Made by a program: the position numbers and the translations under genes
Part shown: positions 55,147 through 64,000 of the stretch, piece by piece
How positions within the stretch are numbered: position 1 is the first letter of the stretch
How the letters are laid out: the number at the start of each line of letters is the position of its first letter
The notes under the pieces: model-generated
What the model saw: only the letters and a program-made list of their open reading frames with translations
Databases searched by the model: none
What the model was told of the DNA's origin: nothing
Origin: Amborella trichopoda
Taxonomy: Eukaryota; Streptophyta; Magnoliopsida; Amborellales; Amborellaceae
Length of the DNA: 64,000 nucleotides
Assembly (NCBI RefSeq): GCF_000471905.2
Contig: NW_006498085.1
Location: 1-64,000, forward strand
Direction of reading: 5' to 3'

Positions 55147-56134
55147 TGTTAGGGTTATGCGGCCATTTAAAGGCCTTATGAGAGCATGTAAAACTACGAC
55201 TATAGTGATATGGGAGCATGTAAAACTAAAGTGGGAGTACGGTCCAGCGGGACCAAAGGATTATCATCCAGAAGGGCCGAAGTTGACAATATTGATGCCA
55301 GGATTCAAACTAGGCTTGAGGAGCTAGGCTGAGGTGAGTTCTAAAACCCTATGAGACCTGGTCATATAGCACAATCGAGAAGGGTTTGCAAGGTTAGCCC
55401 TTGATGAGGTTGGAGAGATGCCCAGGGTAGTTGGCAAAGGGACTTAATGACCCTTATGGGTGATTGGTAGGCCTAGAGGGACAAGGGCCAAATCATCATC
55501 ATGATCATCACACTGCATGTACATATGATAGCCATATTGAGAAGTAGACACCATTGAGGGTGTTATATTTATATGTGCAAGAGATAGCCCCCATGCACAA
55601 ATTGCGATGAGTGTAACCTAGGCGTGTCCTTAGGGGGAAACCAGTAGTCCATAAACTAGGATTGTGTTCCCATCACCTATTGGCTAGCTTTAGTAGTCCA
55701 ATCATGAACCCCTATGATGGAATGTGGGTCATGGGAACTACTGAGTCAATTTGCAAATGTGAATGTGGGACAGTGTCTACTAGAAATAGAGTGCCTAAGG
55801 TGGCATGCCACTCCCTCTCTACTCTCATCTCTCTACTCTCATCTCTCTCTCTCACCCTCTCAAAGACTTAGAAAGAAAAAAAAGGGGCCACACCCCATAG
55901 AGTGCACAAAAGGGGGGCACGCCCCACATATAGTTGTGATCAAGAAAGGCCCCATGCCTTGGCACACATGCTCTCTTGTTTTAAGGGAAGGGATTAGCCA
56001 AAGCTTCCCATTTGCTGAGATTCAACTATAGATTAAGATCCCCAGCACCATCGATGGAGAACACTCGGTGTGAGGTGTACGAAGTCCTTGGGGGTAACTT
56101 AAGGCAAAGTATTTGGTAATTCTAATAGCCTCAT
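55147..56134 (+). mobile_element. LTR-like repeat, copy E, interrupted by LINE-C
   Basis: Starts TGTTAGGGTTATGCGGCC and follows the same landmark order as copy D, including AGTCCAATCATGA near 55696 and a CT-rich stretch near 55810-55858. It stops at 56134, where the poly(T) of LINE-C begins, so LINE-C probably inserted into it. Confidence 0.6.
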
Positions 56135-56402
56135 GTTTTTTTTTATAAGGGTTAACTGTATTTCATTGAAAATTGAAAATAGAAAATACGAAGGTATTTA
56201 AAACCGACGATCCCTAAACAAGGGGACCCTCTTGGTCAGTTGTCAGCCTGCTCTATTCCAAAAAATTAAGAGTGCAAGCGTTAAAGTTACAAGATGTACA
56301 ATGACTTTACAACAAATAGGGTTATAAGTTGTCCCTTTGTACAAAAACTTCAATGGAAAAAGACAAAAAATGGCACAAAAATGGCCAACAGCAGCAGATC
56401 CT

Positions 56403-59400
56403 TTATCCTCCTGTGTCTTCAATGTGCGCTCTGGCCCCGTCCTTTGCTAGGAGGTCAGCCAAGTCATTTGACGTCCTCAAGGTATGCATCCATGAGACGT
56501 CCATATCCCTGCAAATGTTAGCAATCTCATCAAAAATGGGAGCAAGGTACCAAGGAGGAGGGGAACCCCCTGATGCCCAAGAAATAATGTTACCAGCGTC
56601 CCCTTCCACATTAAGCTTTTGTCCCCAAGAGGAGTTGAAGTTTTTCAGACCCAAGAGAAGGGCCATTGCTTCAGCATGTTGGGAATTTTGGATGCCTAAG
56701 TATTCAGAATAAGTGTACAGAATAGCCCCGCAGTGGTCCCTATACACTCCTCCAGCTCCTGCGTGACCTGGGTTATCAAAGGAGCATCCATCATAATTGA
56801 GTTTAATGGTATCATAGGTAGGCGGATGCCACGAGTGGGTTCGTTTGGCCTTGCAAGGACAGTGGCACATAATATTTCCCCAGTTGTGAAGAAAAGAAGT
56901 CACATAGATTCCTACAAAGAGCCGGTGATTGGAAGCCCAAAAGTTACTAAGGACGCAACTTTATGGAATAGTGTTGCGCCTTCAGTAGCTTTTCCTTGGA
57001 AAATCCTAGAGTTCCTCTCATTCCAGATTGTCCAAATAGTAGCTGCCACCCCAGCTTTCCAAATAATTCTCCCTACCTTAGGCCAATGAAAGACTGGGTA
57101 CATCCATAACAGTTCCTTTACTGTCGCTGGCAAGACCCAATGGACACCACAGCTGCAACAATTGCCCCCAAAGGCCGTAAGCCAGGTTGCAGTGGAGGAA
57201 TAAGTGTGGGTTCGTTTCTTCTTCACAGAGGCAAAGGACACATCGGTTAGGAATTGGAATTCCCCTTTTTTGTAATTGATCCACCGTAAGGGTCCTTTGA
57301 GATCCTGCTATCCAGTTGAAGCACTTCACTTTGGGAGGAGCAATTGTGCTCCACACTTATGATAACATCGAAGGAGGGTTGAGAGGGAAGGGGGGGGTGG
57401 TTGTATGAGTCATTTGTATATAGATGCCACTGTAAAAGACCCAGAGGGAGTGAGAGTCCATATCAACTGGTCCCTCCCATAGATGGGAACGAAAGAATTT
57501 TGAAGAGTAAGGGAAAGGGAGAGGAAATGTGAGATTTCCTCTTCTGAGAGATTTCTTCTAAAGGTAGGGTTCCACAGCCTTCGGTTTCCCACTACGGTCC
57601 TTGCAACAGCAACTGTTTCTTCTTTATTGGAGGCTAAGGCATAGAGGGAGGGGTACTGTTCCGTAAAAGAGGTGTGACCAAACTAGGTATCCTGCCAAAA
57701 ACGCACTTTTGTGCCCTCCCTGGAATGAAGACGAATGAAAGACCTGAAAAGTGGGAGGGTAGAGGAAAAAGATTTCCACGCACCTGAGGACCTGCAGGTG
57801 TTAAGCTTCTCTGGCACCCATGTTCCTTCTGCAATCCTATACTTGTGATGCAATACTTGAACCCAAAGGGAGCCTGTCTGGGTGCCTAGGTGCCACCACC
57901 ATTTAGCTAAGAGGGCCTGGTTATGTTTTCTAAGCATCTTGATACTTAAGCCCCCTTGCTGCTTTGGAAGGCAGACTTTATCCCAAGAGATAAGGTGAAA
58001 CTTTGATTGCTCCGCTTGGCCCGACCACAGAAAATTCCTTATTAGTTGTTCCAACCGGTTAGTCACAGAGGTTGGCATTTGGAATAGTGACATAAGGTAG
58101 ATCAGAGTGTTGGCTAGAGTTGCCTTTATTAGGGTAATGCGACCTCCCTGAGAGAGATATCTACCCTTCCAACCCACCAAGCGCCGGTCGACCTTGTCAA
58201 TAACATGAGACCAATGCCTGTGTTTGGGTTTACCGAGACCTAGGGGCAGGCCGAGATAAACAGTGGGAAGTTCGTCAACTTTACAATTCCAATTCAGGAT
58301 CAAATCCTTTATTCCAGCAATGGAAATGTGTACCGCCATTATGGTAGATTTTTCCAAATTAACTTTAAAGCTTGTGGCCTCTTGGAAGCACTTGAGATAC
58401 AATCTGAAGTTTTCAACTTCTTATGGGGAGGCGTCTAGGAAAACTAGTGTATCATTTGCGTATTGCAGATGAGACACTATAGGTCCTCTACGAGAGGTTT
58501 GGAAGCCTGAGAGTAAGCCAGCATGGAAGAGGCGAGAAATAGAACGGCTAAAGACCTCAACCGTAATAGTGAAGAGGAAGGGGGAGAGTCAGTCCCCTTG
58601 ACATAAACCCCTAGTTGAAGGGAAGAAACCTTTGGGGGAACCATTGATAATAATGGAGAAGAAAGGGTTTGAGAGACGCCCTCTGATCCATTTCCGCCAT
58701 CGGTCTCTAAAACCCATTCTTCTCATGGTTTCATCCAGGAGAGCCCAATCTACATGATCGTAGGCTTTCTCCCAATCAATTTTGAAAATGAGGCCTGATT
58801 TTTTTGCCAGAAACCTGGAGTGAATGCACTGATGGGCTATTAACGCTCCATCTAAGATTTGTCTATCTTTGATAAAGGCTGATTCGGATTGGGAAATGAT
58901 GGAAGAGAGGACCTTCTGTAGCCATGTAGCCAAAACTTTGGCCAAGATTTTGCAGGAGTAGTTCAAAAGACTAATTGGACGAAAGTCCTTGAGCTCCTCG
59001 ACCCCTTCGACCTTAGGTACCAGAGTGATAAAAGTAGCATTAATGGCCTTATGCAGAATTCCCCTGTGGAAGAATTCCGCAAAGAACTCAATAGGTCAGA
59101 GCGAAAAGTCTCCCAGAATAATTTAAATGGGGCTATAGGAAAACCATCGAGTCTTGGGGCTTTGTCTTTAGGTAAATCATTAATGGCTTTAAAAATCTCG
59201 TCTTCCAGGAATGGACACTCAAGCCCAAGGGCCTGAGCCTCCGTTAGGGTCATAAAGTCAAGGTCCATCATTGCAAGTCGGGGAGCGACCGGGGTAGTAT
59301 AAAGGGTTTGGAAATAAGAAAGAAAAGCTTGTTCTATGGCAGCAGGCTGGACCAGGTACGAGTTATTCACTTTGATGGTGGAGATGGAGTTGTCACTCCT

Positions 59401-60505
59401 ACTGCAATTCGCTATCCGGTGGAAGAACTGGGTGTTGAGATCTCCTGTTTTTAGCCACTTAACTCTAGATCTCTGGTACGAATAAAGTTCCTCTTTTTTT
59501 AGTGTGGAGAGGTATTTTGCCTTCAGTTGGCTCTTAGACTCAAATTCTGCTTCTGTTAGAGGTCTAGATTCCTCAGCCCGCTCAATAGCTTGGATAGAGG
59601 CCCTCGTTTGAGAAAAATTCCCTGGCAAGGATTTCCTCCAAGTCCTCAACGCAGCTTTCAGCATTTAGATTTTAGTTTGAAGACAAAAACCTGCCCTACC
59701 CGAGACCTGACTAGAAAAAGAATTTCACCAGGCCAGGATTAGGGTAAGGAGGGATTTCTCTTCAAGCCAGGCTAGTTCAAATCGAAAGGGTGTTGGGCCT
59801 CTACAAAGAGCTTGGGTGTCGAGAAGAATGGGGCAGTAGTCAGAAGTGACTTTAGGCAAGGCCAGAGCATGAGATCCCGAGAAAGTTTCCTCCCAGCCCG
59901 CAGAGAAGAGGAATCTATCAAGCTTAGACAGAGAGGGTTGTCGAGAGTGGTTAGACCAGGTGAATCTGCACCCTTGTAGAGGTATATCAAGAAGGTCATG
60001 CTGAGAGAAGAAATCCGAAAAATCAATCATTCCTTGTGAATGGAAGGGTAGAATTTCTCTCAAAGGACCATCTGGTAATGTTAAAGTCACCACCTAAACA
60101 CCATATAGGATGAGGGAGGGAGGCGACCAAAGCTAATTCAGACCAAAGACGAGGATGAAGAGCGGCTGAGCAAGGGCCATAATGGCAGAAAATTTCCATT
60201 GTAGGTCGTCAGAGATGCGAGACAGGAGAAGAAAGACCAAGAAGTCCCCTACAAGGATGAGATGAGGGAATGTTCCAAGGGGTTCCAAATTACCCAGATC
60301 CCTCCTGACGCACCCAAGGTAGGTAGCGCTACCCATTGGCAAGGTTTCCTACCCAAACCTAACGAACAGGAGAAAGGGAAGGCTTGGGGAGTTTGGTTTC
60401 AGAGAGAGCTAGGATAGCCGGGAGATATCTTAGGGTTAAATCCTTAACTACGTTCCTCTTTGCAGAGTGGCCCAGTCCTCTTACGTTCCAAGACAAAATC
60501 TTCAT
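56403..60505 (-). pseudogene. LINE-C ORF2 (EN, RT, zf-RVT, RNase H)
   Basis: Starts at the ATG at 60505-60503, giving MKILSWNVRGLGH. Endonuclease motifs include LALSETKLPKPSL and the closing CRFTWSNHSRQPSLSKLDRF (about 59990-59915). RT covers 59664-57683, with FKIDWEKAYDHVDW, INGSPKGFFPSTRGL, a stop after QGD (about 58586) and the box YANDTLVF, where Asn replaces the first Asp. The zinc finger region is 57356-57078 (WSTIAPPKVKCFNW, then C..C and HLFLHC). RNase H is 56903-56403, uninterrupted, with LNYDGC, HAEAMALL, VEGDA and a terminal ADLLAKDG. A premature stop near 60370 and shifts at about 60130, 58963 and 57640 suggest inactivity. Confidence 0.88.
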
Positions 60506-60559
60506 TTTTTGGGGTAGAGAAGAGAGGAAGAGGACAATCTAAGCAATCTCCTTAATGGG

Positions 60560-63220
60560 GAGGAGGTTGCAAGGAGGATGAGGTTAGGAGAGGACCATTG
60601 TAGGAGACAGAAGAAAACAATTTAAGTAGTTCTCTTTGCCCTCTACTTCTCACCTTGAGACAACTCTCAGCGTCTACTTGAAGGAAACGATGCACTGGGC
60701 CTTCCAGGCCATCATGTTGAAAGCCCATGAGACGGTAGATTTCATTCATTCTGGATCTCTCATTGTCAGTCCCTTCCCCGTCGACCACCTTGGCACCGTC
60801 CTCGGCCGAAGGGGGAGAGAAGGGAGAATCCAGTTCCTGAAATTGCTCCTGAGATAGGGGAAATCCATCCCCGTCGACCTTCTATGTGCCAGTAAAAGAG
60901 AGGGGAGAGAAAGACTCCACTTCTACCGTAGAAGAAACCGGGGGTTGGGGGCTCCTAAGGAACAGAAGGGTAAAGATCCAGAGGCAGAGGGGAGAGATTC
61001 AACAACAGGAAAAGAGGAGGAGAGGGGCGGGCAAAAAGAGACAAAAGAGAAAAGAAAGGAAGTAGGGCCCAGGGTGCCCGAGGCCGAGAGAAAAGGAGAA
61101 GAAGCCGAGCGAGTGGCCGCCAAAGGAGGTTGAGAGACAAGTAACAGAGACAAGGGCAGCAAGGGCGGAAGGGACAAAGGGTAGAAAGGAGCGGGGAAAG
61201 CAGAAAGAGGGGGGACCAGAGGATAAAGAGGAACCGAGGCTCGGGGAGAGGGAAAGTAAGGGAAAAAATGGTAGGATTCAATTTGGACCCAAGTGCAGGT
61301 AATCTAAGGGTAGAGAGGACAAGGGTGGAAGGAAGGGACCTAACCCTGTTGAGACAAACCGAGTAAGGGGCGGGAGAGGGAAGACTAAGCAGAGAAGGAG
61401 AAAAGTGACGGAGGTCAGAAAAGGGCAAGGTGGAAAAAAAGGGGAGGGGTCATCCATGAGTGAGGAAAGTGGAAGGTGGCCAAACGTAACAGAAGTCTGA
61501 GGGAGAGGAGGAAAGGAGGGAGGGACTCGAGGGAGAGAGTCAGCGAGAGAGGTAGCAGCCAAAGGGAAAGAGAGACGGGGATGAGGAGGGAGAGAAGGAC
61601 AATGGGGGGGAGCAGGAACAGACATGTGGGACAAGGGAAAAAAGGAAGGCGGCGATGAAGGGACAAGGGAGGGGAGAGAGGAAGATGTGGACGTCAAAGA
61701 TGGGTTGCACCTATCAACAAGATCCAGATGGCAGAGAGAAGGCGCAGCAACAGTCAGAGCGTCCGGAGAGGGTGAAGCAAGCGGCAAGGGGGATCGAGGA
61801 GGGGGATCTGACTCGACACCTGTGCAGAGTGGGACGCCTCCAGGCTAGCCAAGTGGGAAGGAGGAAGGGAGGATGGCATGGAGGGTTGCAACGGCTCGTC
61901 AACGGAGGCACCCGCTGGCAACACGTCGAAGGAGAAAGTCGGCGCTAAAGGCAACATGTCCAACGACTAGCACAGGGGCCCAGAAGAATTAAATGCGGCA
62001 CCATTGGTGGAGAGTGGGGCACAGCGCACAGTGGAGAACGGGCCGGTAGAAGATGGGCCGGCAGAAGCAAAATGGCCCACAGGAACAGGGGCATAGTCGG
62101 TGCTGGGCTCCTTACCGAGCCTGCGCTGTGTAGCAGAAGCGTGAACCTTATCAGGCCTGGTCAAAGGACCCAAAGAATCGCTGTCCGGCCCAATCTTGGT
62201 TGGAGTCGAAGAGAGCTTAGGGTAGCAAAGGTCAGGCCCTTTGATTGGCCCGAAAGAAAGAACCTTGCTTTGATCGAGCCAAGTGATTTTAGTGGCTCGG
62301 GCCTGGGTTGAGGGAAGGGGCGCAATCTGCAGTGGGGGCGCCTCTTCGAGTGGCAGTTCTTACAAGAGATAACAGTCCAGGAAGTGGAGGAAGAAGGAAC
62401 AGAAGGCTGAGAGGAAAGATAGAAGGAAGGGGAGGGGGGAGAAGCTTCAGACCACGAAAGGAAAACCTGGAAAAAATAGTTGCTGACTTCCATCCAAATG
62501 AAGGAAGGGATGAGGCTGGTATCCAGAACCTCCACGAGCAGAGGCATGGAAACAAGCAGAAGGGTCTCTAGAGATTTCCAATGGATCGTGACGAGATCAC
62601 CGCAAACCTCCGCCACTTTCCTGAAGGTAGCGGAGGACCACACGTGAAAGGGAATACGCTCTAAGGTAAGCCATATGCGCTGCTTCTTGAAAGACCCTTC
62701 TAAGGGAGACCACGGTCTAAGGTTGCATGAAGCCCCTTTGAAAACAGAGGATTGGAAAGCCTCCAAAACGTGCTTAGCCATGGCAGAGGAGGGAAAGGAG
62801 AAGAGGTATTGGCCTCCAAAGATTCCACTGCAAGTGAGACTAGGCTCCCCCCATGAGCTCTACACCCATTTTTCAATCCCCCCTGAAGTCGTCTCGCCTG
62901 GGCTGGAACGAGGCAACTAAGCAGGCAAAAGGCTTTTGAGCGCGTAGGTTAGCCTCCTCCAAGGACGCTGAAATGATACAAGGAAGGAAAGAAGAAGGGG
63001 CAGCGACCTTGACAGACGAGGAAGAAGAAGAAGAGGGTGGAGGGTGATTATAGGCCGCAGCAACCACCTGAGAGTAGGAAGGCTTATGCGGATACTCAGC
63101 CGCAGAGGGAGGGGAAACATCAGAACTAGAGGAGGAAGAGATGGCAGAATGCCGAGAAACACGATGGGCCGAAAGAACAGATTTGGTAGGAGGGTGCAAG
63201 AGAATTGCAATAGTGTGCAA
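60560..63220 (-). pseudogene. LINE-C ORF1 (DUF4283-like, Ser/Pro-rich tail)
   Basis: The first segment (63220-62873) contains SYSQVVAAAYNHPPP, a common start region of plant LINE ORF1. The second (62781-62161) contains QRIWLTLERIPFHVWSSATF and LLVSMPLLVEVLDTSLIPSF, matching the DUF4283-like region, then KCRNC-type basic sequence. The rest (61970-60560) is low-complexity Ser/Pro/Leu-rich with shifting frames. ORF1 proteins bind element RNA. The strong purine/pyrimidine bias makes several frames open at once. Confidence 0.7.
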
Positions 63221-63319
63221 GAGAAAATCTTAGGTTGCATTGAGTTTATTCTTGTAAATTAAAGCTATTGATATAAGTAATCTAGCCAATAATGCAGAAG
63301 AAAGAATGAATAATTTTAA

Positions 63320-64000
63320 CCTGTATATACCATGTGCTTCCATTATTTACTAGCCAACTTTGACAAGCCAATCATGAGCCCCTACATGAAACTATAGGTC
63401 ATGGGGTCTGATTGGGTTGGTTTGAGAAGATAGTTGAGGATCACAGTAACTAGGATTCATTGGTACCAAGATGGAGTGCCCTAACAGTCACTTATCTTGA
63501 TCCATTGATACCAATGCACTTCTAGGATTTTTTTTTTTTGTATAATAAATGATTTTGTAAATTTTTGGAATTTTTTTAGAATTTTCAAAATTAATTGCAG
63601 CAAAAAAAAGAACCCTTAAAACGTTATTTCTAAAATCCTAGAATTGTGGAGGGCTGGAATGGTACATATGGGGGCCCATGGATCCTACTCACATGTGTGC
63701 CATCAACCACATGGTTGCCCACACCTCCCCCCCCCCTCCCATCTTCTTTTGTTTCTTATTTTATTTTGCAAAGGTTTTTGGTTGATTAGAAAAAACTTTG
63801 AAAGGATTTTATGTCTTATTTTGTGAGTTATTTGAAAATATTATTTGTATCTTTGACCAAATCTTTTTATTTCTGATTTCCTAAAATTTCGTAAGAGATA
63901 AAAGAAATTCTAGAATATTATTTTAAGATTGGTCTTATCCTAGTTTGACTAAAAGTGGACATAGGTCAAAGAGTCAAGAGATAAGGTTCCTAAATTCCTC
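63320..64000 (+). mobile_element. LTR-like repeat, copy F, truncated at both ends
   Basis: Matches copy D from about 38387 onward (shared ACTTTGACAAGCCAATCATG and the TTGGTACCAA/GGAGTGCCCT stretch). The left part is missing and the right end runs off the window. The 5' boundary next to LINE-C is unclear. Confidence 0.5.

Larger units (their letters stand above)
56135..63240 (-). mobile_element. LINE-C, near full-length L1-type LINE, sense to WDR11
   Basis: Minus-strand LINE of about 7.1 kb in the most upstream visible WDR11 intron. The 3' tail is a run of nine A (plus strand T, 56135-56143). ORF2 (60505 to about 56403) has endonuclease, reverse transcriptase, zinc finger and RNase H. ORF1 (about 63220-60560) has a DUF4283-like part and a long Ser/Pro-rich part. 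Only a modest number of stops and shifts interrupt it, making it the youngest-looking LINE here. The 5' end and target duplication could not be fixed. Confidence 0.85.

Noticed and set aside
60923..61963. Plus-strand Arg/Glu/Gly-rich ORFs and minus-strand Pro/Leu-rich ORFs
   Set aside because: Both are shadows of the purine-rich complement of LINE-C ORF1.

Overview
This window is plant nuclear DNA, AT-rich, with long introns, GT-AG splicing, many retroelements and one 68-base assembly gap. The species cannot be fixed from sequence alone. One conserved host gene is clear: the 3' half of a WDR11-type WD40/beta-propeller protein (the family of Arabidopsis AT3G33530) on the minus strand. Its last 15 coding exons lie between 54066 and 31097. 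I joined them by hand: every junction is GT-AG, every phase agrees, and together they give 718 codons plus a stop. The 5' half lies beyond the right edge or was not found. Almost everything else is transposable-element sequence or its decay products.

Layout. 1-2.8 kb: no recognisable gene. 2.8-4.0 kb: a broken pentatricopeptide (PPR) gene. 4.3-9.3 kb: a 1.7-kb direct duplication, one copy carrying a later poly(A)-tailed insertion, with an LTR-like repeat between the copies. 9.8-14.0 kb: two LTR-like direct repeats around a non-coding interior. 14.0-18.6 kb: an inverted repeat pair flanking a 1.67-kb hAT-like element with an 8-bp target duplication, a plastid-type tRNA-Gln(UUG) sequence and repeat debris. 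20.0-28.7 kb: a 5'-truncated LINE (LINE-A) split by an endogenous pararetrovirus insertion (22766-26858). That insertion is a 4.1-kb palindrome: two 1.5-kb inverted arms around a reverse transcriptase/RNase H core. 28.7-31.1 kb: repeat fragments and the likely WDR11 3' UTR.

31.1-64 kb is the WDR11 locus, with introns swollen by elements in both orientations: LINE-B fused to the 3' end of a Copia element, a 1.9-kb solo-LTR-like repeat, a second 1.68-kb hAT-like element 45 bp from a splice donor, LINE and RTE fragments, a MITE, a possible Gypsy LTR, minisatellites, and a long LINE-C on the gene's sense strand in the most upstream visible intron.

The strongest items for a second look are the palindromic pararetrovirus insertion, with its uninterrupted 305-codon C-terminal extension and outward-facing TATA boxes, and the hAT-like family with YATAGTT ends and arrays of GRATCGNGATYC half-palindromes. 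No prokaryotic-type system, CRISPR array or operon is present.
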